Of a DNA stretch of 64,000 nt, positions 55,423 through 63,571 are shown piece by piece. The notes below the pieces were generated by a model. That model had not been told where the DNA came from and did no database searches. It was given only the letters and a program-made list of their open reading frames with translations. Source of the DNA: CAUZIZ01 sp965219005 (GTDB lineage Bacteria > Acidobacteriota > UBA6911 > RPQK01 > JAJDTT01); assembly GCA_965219005.1 (NCBI GenBank), contig CBDCMS010000004.1, positions 3,472,001-3,536,000 on the forward strand, read 5' to 3'. Both the position numbers and the translations under genes were made by a program. Every line of letters starts with the position of its first letter. Within the stretch, counting starts at the first letter, position 1.

Positions 55423-55995
55423 TTATAGGCCTAGATGCTCTTTAATGGTACTTTCGGACGTGTACTCAGGAAACTTCTCGTAGGTAAAGATCAACAGTTG
55501 GCGAAGAGAGAGCGAGTTGAAGAAATGCTTAAAGTCGGACAACTCCTTGCGCTGCTTCGGAGTCAAACTTTCCCACAATTCTTGGCCAATCTTGAGGCCA
55601 AGGTCTTCTGACAAAACAAATCGAGAGGATTGTACTCGCTTTCTTGGTGGGATTGGCGAATCAAAAATGGTGCCCTCCTCGGCTGGACCGTCCATGTCAT
55701 CGGGGAGCCAATAGTCCAGCCGCTCGGTTACAACTATGCCCGCTGACTCAAGCTCTTCCAAATCTTGATTGAGTCGCTTCGCGTAAGGACCCATCTTGTA
55801 GGCCTCGTATTGATATTCTTCCGCGAGATCTACAAGGTCCCTTGGGGTGTACTTCCCCCTCTGCTGCAGCAAAAACATGAGCTTTTGAAGGCGGGTGATT
55901 CCTTCTATAGGCTCGGCAATTTCCTCCCTGCCAGGCGTATACAGAAGCGTTATCAACAAATCCATCGAATTTGTCACACGCAGTGACTCTCCCAT
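55423..55995 (-). CDS. Panacea/DUF4065-like protein
   Basis: 190 residues from ATG 55995, placed 6 nt after GGGAGGAG; an upstream in-frame start at 56013 lies too close to the likely promoter. The N-terminal half matches the winged-helix-like pattern of DUF4065/Panacea antitoxin domains: ITRLQKLMFLLQQ, YQYEAYKMGPYAKRLNQDLEEL. The C-terminal part ends LLIFTYEKFPEYTSESTIKE. It is first in the operon, so it may regulate or neutralise the products encoded downstream. The assignment is by motif only. Confidence 0.5.
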   Translation of the reverse strand: MGESLRVTNSMDLLITLLYTPGREEIAEPIEGITRLQKLMFLLQQRGKYTPRDLVDLAEEYQYEAYKMGPYAKRLNQDLEELESAGIVVTERLDYWLPDDMDGPAEEGTIFDSPIPPRKRVQSSRFVLSEDLGLKIGQELWESLTPKQRKELSDFKHFFNSLSLRQLLIFTYEKFPEYTSESTIKEHLGL

Positions 55996-56018
55996 TCTTG
56001 ACTCCTCCCGCATTTGCC

Positions 56019-56047
56019 ATCATACCCTAAGCCTGTGACCTGCCTAA
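56019..56047 (-). promoter_or_regulatory. Possible promoter of the cargo operon
   Basis: On the minus strand a weak -35 TTAGGC (56047-56042) and a good -10 TATGAT (56024-56019) are 17 bp apart. A start near 56012 would give a very short leader containing GGGAGGAG before ATG 55995. Confidence 0.35.
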
Positions 56048-56554
56048 CACTAATTTCAAATTCAGCGGGCGACCAGTTAAGTATTGATAAATCAAATCAT
56101 TACGCTAATCAGAACCAGTTTTTGAAACGCAAACCAGCCCAATTGTGTCAGTCCTGACCCCAAAGTCATCTCTTTCCAACTTGATCGGATTGGAGCTCTG
56201 CTGCTCCATCCAAGCCGAACTGGTCAAGAAAACACTTGTTTGATGAGACACCGAGTACCAAAACGAAAATTCAAAGAGGCAACCCCCCGAAAACCAGTCT
56301 TCCCAACCAGACACACACCCAACCGATGAGCTTCCCGAACCCCAATATACACGTCACGAGGTGGGGCTGGTAGAACTCGGTTCTGATGCTGGGATACTTG
56401 TTGAAACCCAAAGGCCCGAAGGGGCATTTTTACAACTCTACCTTTCGGATGATCGAGCACTTGTCTACTCTGAACCAGGCGAAGGCCCAACTGGTGGGCT
56501 TGACGAATACTTAGAGAAAGTTGGATGGTTTTCGGAAGAGGAACTTCGGAGCCT

Positions 56555-56625
56555 GTGGGCGGAGAGAGGATTTGAACTTCTAGGTTCAGGAGGCCGGTGT
56601 CCTGCGAATCATGTGTTACCGCCCA
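56555..56625 (-). tRNA. Decayed tRNA-Arg(CCU)-like sequence
   Basis: Read on the minus strand: a perfect 7-bp acceptor stem (TGGGCGG/CCGCCCA), T at position 8, and an anticodon arm start like that of tRNA-Arg(CCU) (CACCGGCCTCCT). A canonical T loop (TTCAAAT) follows, with 4 of 5 T-stem pairs. The 3' strand of the anticodon stem pairs at only 2 of 5 positions, the variable loop is missing, and the D arm is poor. It looks like a relic, not a working tRNA. Confidence 0.3.
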
Positions 56626-56739
56626 GGAGTGAACTTCTGCGTATCTCTCGCGGTTCATCGTGATTGAGACCTAGCCTCCCGTCCAAGCCCCATCGCCTAA
56701 GTATATACTCCACACACTATTCCTGCTAGAATTTCCTCT

Positions 56740-56873
56740 GTAAGCAAGTACGTAGGTGTCCCGCTTCTGTCGGGCTACCTGCCGAATACAACAACCCCTA
56801 TGAACGGGCACAGGGTAGCTCCCTCGTGCTTGGGCGAACAGGCAGGAACTTCACGTACCTACGTGCTGCTTAC
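56740..56873. repeat. Nested imperfect hairpin upstream of the zinc-ribbon gene
   Basis: GTAAGCAAGTACGTAGGTG at 56740-56758 pairs imperfectly with CACGTACCTACGTGCTGC and onward at 56852-56873. Inside are CCCG/CGGG and ACCTGCC/GGCAGG segments. It could act on transcription of the genes that follow. Confidence 0.45.
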
Positions 56874-56924
56874 AAATGGCCCGACACCTACGCCTGGGCC
56901 GCAAGGCGAAAGGAAAGGTAAGCC

Positions 56925-57491
56925 ATGAAGATCTGTCTGTACTGCGCGGAGCAAATCCAAATCGAGGCCAGAATATGCCGCTATTGCGGACGCGACCAAT
57001 ACCAGCCTGTTGACCAACCCGTTCAACAGCTTGTAGGGGGAGGTGCTCATTACCAAGACAGGCATCGGGGTCCGGCACCCGGACGAAGTCCCGCCATTGC
57101 CGCACTCCTGAGCCTGTTTATTTCGGGAGCTGGTCATCTCTATGCCGGGGCTATTAAAGAGGGCATTCTATGGTTCTTCTTGCCGCCTTTTGTCGGGGTC
57201 TTTTTGGCTATGCTTTCTATGGGGGCGTCCACCCCCACGGATGCCTTGGTTCCAACTGCCCTCCTCTTTTCAAGCCCCTTTCACCTGTACCAGGTCTACT
57301 TGGCTTATCAGTACACGGCGGGCAAGCTGACGCCCGTTTTAGGGTTTAGGAGACAGCAACGGTGGGTAGAGGCCCCAAGAGAACAACAGTACATGCAACG
57401 AGGACCCCGGCAGATCCAAACTGTACCTGTGAAGCAGGTCCAAACCGTACCCAGGAAGCAGATCAGACCCACGTCGGACAAGGAGGTCTAA
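56925..57491 (+). CDS. Zinc-ribbon protein with TM2-like membrane part
   Basis: 188 residues. Four Cys (4, 7, 18, 21) form an N-terminal zinc ribbon (CLYCAEQ ... CRYCGRD). A TM2-like hydrophobic region follows (about 70-130; AALLSLFISGAGHLYAGAIKEG), then a tail with repeated Gln/Val/Pro-Lys motifs (QTVPVKQVQTVPRKQ). Its stop overlaps the start of the secreted protein gene by one base, so the two are probably translated together. The function is not known. Confidence 0.65.
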   Translation: MKICLYCAEQIQIEARICRYCGRDQYQPVDQPVQQLVGGGAHYQDRHRGPAPGRSPAIAALLSLFISGAGHLYAGAIKEGILWFFLPPFVGVFLAMLSMGASTPTDALVPTALLFSSPFHLYQVYLAYQYTAGKLTPVLGFRRQQRWVEAPREQQYMQRGPRQIQTVPVKQVQTVPRKQIRPTSDKEV

Positions 57492-58954
57492 TGTTGATTC
57501 ATCGAAGCATTCTACCGTGCGTTCTGCTGTTTGCCTCTTTTGTCAATATGCAAGCGCAGTCTTGGCTCAAGGAGGACAACGGCCAATACACGATCTATTA
57601 CGTGCAGGAATATGAACAGGACGTAAAGTTCGTGCGAACATGGTTGGACCAAGCCGAACGCCTGATGCTCGACAAGTACGACCTTCAGCGGCACGGGTAC
57701 GATATCTCGGTCTACTTGCCTCCAGCGCCCACGCAATATACCAATCGTGGACTCGCAACCCTTTTGTGCTGTTCCCAGAACACTGGCGAGATCCACTACA
57801 TGACCCCGTCCGCCCCGGCATACGGAGTCGGGGCTCTGGGCTCTCTGCGGCTTCCTGCTGACGACTATCACGCCAAAACGTTGATACACGAATACATCAC
57901 CGTAGGGCACACGCGAGTTTCGGCAGACAAACCCCGTGGGTTCAGGTATTACTCGGCCCCGTCATGGTTCGTTCAGGGCCTCCAAGAATACGATGGCACG
58001 TTTCATTCAACCGAGAGCAACAGGACCGATGGCTTCGAACAGCTGCTTGATTATGCCGACAGAAGACTTCAAGACACGTTCCATTGTTGCCATACTCTTG
58101 CCTTTGATTCGGAAACCTTCGGAACTACAAGCGCTTATTTTGGCGGGGCGTTCCTAATGAAGTTCCTAGCCGACCGATTTGGGGAGGGCATTCATGTGGG
58201 CCTCTTGAAGAACGAACATCCGACGTTTACAGAGGCTTTGACCGACGAACTAGCCTCGCGTGGCAGTAGTGTTTCTGAAGCATTCGGCGATTTTCAAAGA
58301 TGGTTCGCACTGGAACGAGGCTTGGAAGTCGGCACCCCCCCTACGAAAGTGCACACCCTGTACTTTGCCCATTCCGCAGCAGGTGGTGGGTGGAGGACGG
58401 ACCTGGTCTTGCTCAATCCGTATCGAAGCAAGACGGCGGAGGCCACGATAGAAGTATTTGGCTCAAACGGAATGCTACGAACCGAAGAACAGTTCAGTCT
58501 GCCAAAGTTGAACGTGGCAGAGTGGGAACTGCCCACAGGCACAAGAGTAGAAACGGGAGGCGTAGTGGTTTCATCTCCAGCAAAGCTATCTGGCTTCCTG
58601 CGCTTCAGGCACAGCGACGGAGCGGCCACCTCAGTGCAGTCGGCTCCAGTGGACGATGCCTTTATGGTTCCGGTAAGCAATCAAGTTGATCGCACTGGAT
58701 TGGCTGTCTACAACGCCGATGATAAAGACCTAACGGTGGCGCTCACAATGGGGGCAAGATCGTCTTACGAGACAATCCCGGCCAAAGGGAAGGTGGCAAA
58801 GTTCGTTGACGAGTTTTTTGAAGATGCGGGCACAGGCACCTTGCAGGTCAGGACGGACCCCCCTGGGGGTCGGATTACCGTGTTGGCTCTGGAGTTGATC
58901 AACGGCAACCTTGTGACATTGCCTGCGGTTCCTTTGAACGGGTCTGGGTTTTAG
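57491..58954 (+). CDS. Secreted pseudo-peptidase with acidobacterial C-terminal module
   Basis: 487 residues from ATG 57491 (AGGAGGT 4 nt upstream); the longer open frame overlaps the previous gene. A signal peptide (LPCVLLFASFVNMQAQ) is present. The middle resembles MA-type gluzincin peptidases, but the zinc motif reads HEYITVGH instead of HExxH and the usual WFxEGLxEY reads WFVQGLQEY, so catalysis is doubtful. The C-terminus (about 280-487; LYFAHSAAGGGWRTDLVLLNP) is a beta-rich module often seen in acidobacterial secreted proteins. It rides on the transposon and looks host-derived. Confidence 0.65.
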   Translation: MLIHRSILPCVLLFASFVNMQAQSWLKEDNGQYTIYYVQEYEQDVKFVRTWLDQAERLMLDKYDLQRHGYDISVYLPPAPTQYTNRGLATLLCCSQNTGEIHYMTPSAPAYGVGALGSLRLPADDYHAKTLIHEYITVGHTRVSADKPRGFRYYSAPSWFVQGLQEYDGTFHSTESNRTDGFEQLLDYADRRLQDTFHCCHTLAFDSETFGTTSAYFGGAFLMKFLADRFGEGIHVGLLKNEHPTFTEALTDELASRGSSVSEAFGDFQRWFALERGLEVGTPPTKVHTLYFAHSAAGGGWRTDLVLLNPYRSKTAEATIEVFGSNGMLRTEEQFSLPKLNVAEWELPTGTRVETGGVVVSSPAKLSGFLRFRHSDGAATSVQSAPVDDAFMVPVSNQVDRTGLAVYNADDKDLTVALTMGARSSYETIPAKGKVAKFVDEFFEDAGTGTLQVRTDPPGGRITVLALELINGNLVTLPAVPLNGSGF

Positions 58955-59160
58955 TCCGAGGGTTCTATTTCCTCAACCCACCAGGCCAGGATTTCTCCTT
59001 GGACTTCCCCGACAGGCTCACCTTCGCGTTCAAAGTTCATGACGTTCTTGGATTTAGTGGCGGAATCGGCTTGGACCTTGATGCACTCCCGAGAACCCGC
59101 ATTAGTCTTGACAAGGATATTGTACCAACGCACAGGGGCAGTCTTGAGTGTGGAGGTCAT
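58951..59160 (-). CDS. Small hypothetical protein
   Basis: 69 residues, convergent with the pseudo-peptidase gene and overlapping it by 4 bp. The sequence (WYNILVKTNAGSRECIKVQADSA ... GEILAWWVEEIEPSD) is soluble and reads like a small beta-strand protein. I do not recognise a family. Confidence 0.45.
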   Translation of the reverse strand: MTSTLKTAPVRWYNILVKTNAGSRECIKVQADSATKSKNVMNFEREGEPVGEVQGEILAWWVEEIEPSD

Positions 59161-59300
59161 TGGATCGGATTTTACTAGGGTTGTAACGAGGATCGGCCTA
59201 TTTTAGAATTTACCCCATGGGTTTGTCGCCACTCTCCGAAAAGGATATAAGTAGGTAGCAGGAGTTCTTGGGCGAACTCGCTGTGAGAAAGGAAGGAACG

Positions 59301-59474
59301 ATGGAGCAAAATAAGAATCCAAAGAACAAGCGGGGACGGCCTCAAGTGCTCGTCATGCCAGAACCGATCCCAGACACTCCTGAGAACATTGCCAGGGCCT
59401 GTATGCAAGCCCCGCCTAAGAAGAATTGGGGTTTTCTCAAACCCGGTTCTGGCTCTAGGAAGGACAAGGCGTAA
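59301..59474 (+). CDS. 57-residue basic protein near the transposon right end
   Basis: Starts at ATG 59301 with AAGGAAGG upstream. The sequence is basic at the start (NKRGRPQVLV, an AT-hook-like RGRP), then MPEPIPDTPENIARAC and a basic end. I recall similar short proteins with PEPIPDTPENIA in other bacteria but cannot name the family. It ends 10 bp before the right terminal repeat, so it could take part in transposition or merely ride along. Confidence 0.55.
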   Translation: MEQNKNPKNKRGRPQVLVMPEPIPDTPENIARACMQAPPKKNWGFLKPGSGSRKDKA

Positions 59475-59483
59475 GCCTTAGCC

Positions 59484-59509
59484 TTTGGCTAAAACCGTAT
59501 ATAATTCCC
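59484..59509. repeat. Right terminal inverted repeat of the transposon
   Basis: 26 bp, exact inverted match to the left end. The last bases are AATTCCC. Confidence 0.93.
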
Positions 59510-59517
59510 CTTTTTTG
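59510..59517. repeat. Right 8-bp target-site duplication
   Basis: CTTTTTTG, identical to 51748-51755. Confidence 0.9.
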
Positions 59518-59587
59518 GAGGCTCGGGATGCAGGTCGGTCTGCTTGAGGTTAGAATGGGTCCAAACCTGGAGTCTGTGAGGTAGATC

Positions 59588-60892
59588 ATGAAGAACCATC
59601 ACTTATCTCGTCGAACGTTTCTGCGTGGAGTCGGTGTCTCGATGGCGCTGCCTTGGATGGAGTCGATCCCTGTGTGGGGTGCCAAAGCAACTGCCGCTGT
59701 CGATCCGGGAAGCCAGGCACCGGTCCGATTCGGCGTGTTGTTCTCAGGAAACGGTTTTCACACCGAGGAGTGGTGGGCCAAGGAGCAGGGCAAGCAGCTG
59801 GAACTGGGCAAAGTGCTGGCGCCGATCTCCGATTTCCGCGAAAAGCTGCTCTTCATCCGCGGACTCTACAATGAGGAAGCACTCAAGGGAAACATCCACA
59901 GCTCGATGACAGGAAATCTCCTTTCCGGAGCTCCCCTTGCCTCGGGAGGCACCATTCGCTCTGGAACCAGCGTCGACCAGATCATCGCACAGCGCTACGG
60001 ACAGTCGACCAAGGTTCCAAGCCTGGTTCTAGGCTGCGAGAGATCCAACCCTGGGATTCACAAAGACTATTCGATGCTCTATAGCTCCCACATCTCGTGG
60101 AGCTCTCCTACCGCTCCCACGCCTCTGGAGCTCTATCCCGCCCTCGCTTTCGACCGACTCTTCAAGGACGAAGTAGAGCGGGGCGACCGAAGCGTACTCG
60201 ACTCGGTGCTGGATGAAGCACGTGGGTTTCGACGCAACATCAGCTCCGGTGATCAACTGAAGCTCGACGAGTACCTCAACTCGGTTCGCGAAGTCGAGCA
60301 GCGCATCGAGAAGGCGGGACAAAAGGGCGAGCTGCAAGGGTGGCGGCCGACCCTGGATGGGCCCAACCTGCCGCGTCCGGCGGATGGCATTCCCCAGACC
60401 CTAGGCGAGCACATGCGACTGATGTGCGACATCATGGTGCTGGCCTTCCAGACTGATACCACCCGGGTGTGCACGCTGAAACTCAACAACGATCACAGTT
60501 ACTTGCTTTTCCCGCACTTGAACGTCGACATAGGGCACCATGAGCTCTCGCATCGTAACAACAACGACTGGCTCAAGGTGAATCAGTTCTTCCTCGAACA
60601 ATTCGGCTATATCGCCCGCAAGCTGGACGCGATCCAGGAAGGCGAGCGAACCGCTCTCGACAACTCCATGTTGATGTACTGTTCGAGCATGCTTACGGGC
60701 AGTCACATTGCCACGCAGCTGCCGGTGGCAATCCTCGGAAGCGCCGGCGGTCAACTTAAAACTGGCCGGATACTCGACTACCTCGAGAAGCCGAACCGCA
60801 AGATGTGCAGCCTGTACCTGTCGATGCTCGACAAGTTTGGCATCCAACTGGAGGAGCTCGGAGACTCGAACCAACGGCTGGCCGAAGTCTGA
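59588..60892 (+). CDS. Exported DUF1552 protein
   Basis: 434 residues. A Tat-type signal (LSRRTFLRGVGVSMALPW) leads into the DUF1552 domain: FGVLFSGNGFHTEEWW, LLFIRGLYNEEA, SVDQIIAQRYG, and near the end LMYCSSMLTGSHIATQLPVAILGSAGG. This family is almost always encoded directly after the DUF1592-type cytochrome-like protein, with which it is presumed to act. Here it is separated from that partner by the transposon, which may have cost it its promoter. The biochemical role is unknown. Confidence 0.88.
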   Translation: MKNHHLSRRTFLRGVGVSMALPWMESIPVWGAKATAAVDPGSQAPVRFGVLFSGNGFHTEEWWAKEQGKQLELGKVLAPISDFREKLLFIRGLYNEEALKGNIHSSMTGNLLSGAPLASGGTIRSGTSVDQIIAQRYGQSTKVPSLVLGCERSNPGIHKDYSMLYSSHISWSSPTAPTPLELYPALAFDRLFKDEVERGDRSVLDSVLDEARGFRRNISSGDQLKLDEYLNSVREVEQRIEKAGQKGELQGWRPTLDGPNLPRPADGIPQTLGEHMRLMCDIMVLAFQTDTTRVCTLKLNNDHSYLLFPHLNVDIGHHELSHRNNNDWLKVNQFFLEQFGYIARKLDAIQEGERTALDNSMLMYCSSMLTGSHIATQLPVAILGSAGGQLKTGRILDYLEKPNRKMCSLYLSMLDKFGIQLEELGDSNQRLAEV

Positions 60893-60900
60893 TCCGCGTT

Positions 60901-61173
60901 CTAGGTCGTCAAAGCATCGCGCCCTGAGAGGCTGCGCGGCGGAGCACGCGCCGCCTGGTGGCTCATGGTCTCTGTGGATTCAAGGGTGACCGCGAGTTTC
61001 TCGATTCGAGGCAATGCGGGTTTGCCCGACCCGAGAGAGGATTCGAAGGACTTCATGAGGGGAAGGAGGAGCAGCGACGCCGTGCCTAGATTGGCCAGGT
61101 AAAGGTAAAAGACCGACTTCTTGTGGGCCGACAGCATCCGCCAACCCTGGCGAAAGCAATTTCCGATCGTCAT
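60901..61173 (-). pseudogene. Truncated membrane protein remnant
   Basis: From ATG 61173 (MTIGNCFRQGWRMLSAHK) the first 45 residues match the start of a multi-pass membrane protein type (VFYLYLANLGTASLLLLPLM). The remaining 45 are Ser/Arg/Glu-rich and look like unrelated DNA. The ATG overlaps the stop of the M1 peptidase remnant (ATGA), which fits an old operon. It is probably a gene fragment. Confidence 0.55.
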
Positions 61174-62539
61174 GAGATTAAAGCAAGGATCTCCAGCAGA
61201 TTCTGCATCCAGAACAGCCATTTACTGGCCCACTTTCGGGTCGCCAGAGAGTACTCTCCGGCGCCGGAAGATTGAACCACTCTGCTGTTGTTGATGGGAT
61301 CGATGTCCAGCAGCAGCTTTCGATCAGGATCCACCACTGCAGACTTGAGCCTGGCAGTTTTCTTGAACTCAAACCGGATCCACCGGTATTGGCCATCCCA
61401 ACGTTTCACAATCCGGCTTCCGTCTTCGAACTCCATCCGGACGTCGACAGGAAACTTCGCACCGCCCAATCGGCTCACTACCACCTTGGAGAGGTAGAGC
61501 TTTGGGGCGCTCTCCTCTAGTTCCTCCGCTTCGGAACCGTCTTCGGTGAGGCCTTCCCTCCCGGGAACCGCCTTCGAAGTGGCCTCGGTGACCGCGTAGT
61601 CAACTAGCTTGGCGCTCTGGATCGTCTCCTGGAAGAACCAGTCCTGGTTGCGAGCGGACACCTCGTTCACCGTGTTGATAAAGTCCTGGGTGGTGGGATG
61701 GCGGTACCGGTAGCGTTGGAAGTAAGTGCGCATGATGCGCAACATCGCCTCCTCGCCTACATACCTTTCCAGGGTCCAGAGGATCTGCTCGGGTTTGTAG
61801 TAGGAATTCACGACGTAGCTGAAGCGGTCGCGATACTTCCAGCCCGCGCGGACGAGAACATCAAGGCGGCCGCCTTTACGCGCCGCTGCCAGCGAGCCCG
61901 TCTCGAATGGGAGGCGGACAGAGGGGAACAACATCGGGATCTTCCCCAACACCCATTCCACATGGACAGGTGGCCGATAAGCTTCGCGCTCTGCCCGTGA
62001 AGTTGCCCACGAAGTGAGGCCCTCGTCGAGCCATGATTCCTCGAACTCGTTGCTGGCCACCATACCGTACCACCACTGATGGCCTACTTCGTGAATGGTT
62101 ACCCCTTCCGGTGAGAGGGTCTCCGGGGGCGACCACAATCGTGCCCTTCCCGTAACCAGGGTCGGGTACTCCATGCCCCCGGTTGCGCTGTTGTGCGGTG
62201 GATCGACTACGGTCAGTACGCTGTAAGGGTAGGGGCCGAACCAATGACCGAATAGACGAAGGGCATGCTCGACCACCTGGAAATACCTGGACTCAAGATA
62301 GGTCCTGCTCCCACATCATGCTGGAACGGTTGTTCTTGAAGGCGTTCAGATAGAGATGGAAGTGGAGGATTCTGCCAGCGGAGGATCTGCCGTCCCTCAA
62401 CGGTCTTGGATCCAGGATCCAGACGAGCCTGGATGTCGTATCGGAGAATGGCCTCATGTGGAGGGGCAACGGCGCCTGGGTCCTGTTGTATTGCTCCAGC
62501 ACTGAGCAGCCAGAGGGCTAAAGCTGATACAGGTTTCAT
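61170..62539 (-). pseudogene. M1-family metallopeptidase, internally deleted
   Basis: The signal peptide and first residues (MKPVSALALWLLSA ... RYDIQARLDPGSKTVEG) start at 62539. A frame change leads to LYLNAFKNNRSSMMWEQ and a stop. The sequence then resumes in another frame at YFQVVEHALRLFGHWFGPYPY. The catalytic part is intact (HEVGHQWWYG, then WLDEGLTSWA), but roughly 250 residues of the N-terminal M1 domain are missing. With two frame changes it cannot give a normal enzyme. The ORF of 368 residues that remains (61170-62276) has lost its own start context. Confidence 0.75.
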
Positions 62540-62787
62540 CGGTACTTGCCGGACTCTCTAGCTTCCTGCTCGCTTCCACTATTAGATGGCATTGCCCAGT
62601 TCGACTCCAGGCCACAGAAACGCCTGACTCCGGGGATTGGAGCCGGACCAACTACGTGGCAACAACATCATCCTGCCCTCTCTTTTTCTTTCACGGTTTT
62701 TCCAACTGGGACGTTAGGTAGTGCTGATGCCAGGTACAAACGCCTGGTCCCTACCCGCCACCGAACGAAATCAGGGAGTTAAACCAC

Positions 62788-63429
62788 ATGTCATTCTTTC
62801 TCTTCACACTTCTTGTACTGATCGCGGTAAGCCAGCCTGTCCTTTCGCAGGTCCTGATCAACGAGGTTGATGCGGACCAGACGGGCACTGATAACGCGGA
62901 GTTCGTCGAACTCTACGATGGTGGGGCCGGCAGCACGGATCTTTCCGGTCTGGTTCTGGTGTTCTTCAACGGCGGCGACGACTCCTCCTATGCTGCCTAT
63001 GATCTGGATGGCCAATCCACCGGCGTCGGTGGATTCTTCGTTCTCTGTGGTGATGCCGGCAACGTCACAAACTGTGATCTGGATGTCACGCCCAATTCCA
63101 ATCTGCTTCAGAATGGAGCCGATGCTGTGGCCCTGTATACCAACGATGCCACCGACTTTCCGAATGGAACAGCTGTAGCGACATCCAACCTGGTCGACGC
63201 GTTGGTCTACGACACGAATGACAGCGACGATGGCGGGTTACTGGTACTTCTGAACGGGGGGCAGCCACAAGTCAACGAGGATTCGGGAGGATCCAGCGAA
63301 ACCCAGTCCAATGAACGCTTTCCTGACGGGTCAGGTGGGGCGCGGAACACCTCTACTTTCAAGCAGGAGACCCCGACTCCAGGTGGGATGAATCTGCCGG
63401 TGGACCTGCTGAGCTTCGAGATCGAATGA
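62788..63429 (+). CDS. Secreted lamin-tail-domain protein
   Basis: 213 residues; GGGAG lies upstream of ATG 62788. A signal peptide (FFLFTLLVLIAVSQPVLS) is followed by a lamin-tail (LTD) beta-sandwich: QVLINEVDADQTGTDNAEFVELYDGG, LVLVFFNGGDD, GFFVLCGDAG, DALVYDTNDSDDGG, and NERFPDGSGGARNT at the end. It is Asp/Gly/Asn rich, as expected for calcium-stabilised extracellular domains. The tail MNLPVDLLSFEIE resembles short sorting-type ends (P-V-x-L-x-S-F). Probably displayed or released outside the cell. Confidence 0.8.
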   Translation: MSFFLFTLLVLIAVSQPVLSQVLINEVDADQTGTDNAEFVELYDGGAGSTDLSGLVLVFFNGGDDSSYAAYDLDGQSTGVGGFFVLCGDAGNVTNCDLDVTPNSNLLQNGADAVALYTNDATDFPNGTAVATSNLVDALVYDTNDSDDGGLLVLLNGGQPQVNEDSGGSSETQSNERFPDGSGGARNTSTFKQETPTPGGMNLPVDLLSFEIE

Positions 63430-63440
63430 GCCGCTCGAAT

Positions 63441-63514
63441 AGTGAACAGTGATGAAGTGATCAGTGAACAGTACCGGAAACAGCTGCAGCCCGCAGAGCC
63501 GCGAGGGAACCCGA
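63441..63514 (+). repeat. Dispersed AGTGAAC-heptad repeat, copy 3
   Basis: AGTGAAC, AGTGATG, one extra base, AGTGATC, AGTGAAC, then AGTACCGG. A shortened tail keeps GCAGAGCCGCGAG. It fills the gap between convergent genes. Confidence 0.75.
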
Positions 63515-63571
63515 ACCGCCCACGACACGAAGCGGCGAAATCACCAGAGCCGCGGTCGCGAGGATGATCTC

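Larger units (their letters stand above)
56014..56924. other. 911-bp gap inside the transposon without a convincing gene
   Basis: Two overlapping open frames (56224-56658 minus, 56361-56663 plus) exist but neither resembles a known protein, and the first one translates the tRNA-like sequence. The gap holds the operon promoter, a tRNA-like relic (56555-56625) and a nested hairpin (56740-56873). Confidence 0.6.
51756..59509 (+). mobile_element. 7,754-bp IS1595-type transposon with cargo operon
   Basis: Terminal inverted repeats are 26 bp and perfect (51756-51781 and 59484-59509, starting GGGAATTATATACGG). They are flanked by an exact 8-bp duplication. Inside are a transposase at the left end, a four-gene minus-strand operon, two plus-strand genes for membrane or secreted proteins, small ORFs and a tRNA-like relic. 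The operon part is visibly more AT-rich than the chromosome around it. IS1595-family elements carrying passenger genes are known. The perfect ends and intact transposase indicate a recent insertion. Confidence 0.93.

Noticed and set aside
56361..56663. 100-residue plus-strand frame in the transposon
   Set aside because: No known family, no ribosome binding site, and it overlaps the tRNA-like sequence; kept only as part of the non-coding gap.
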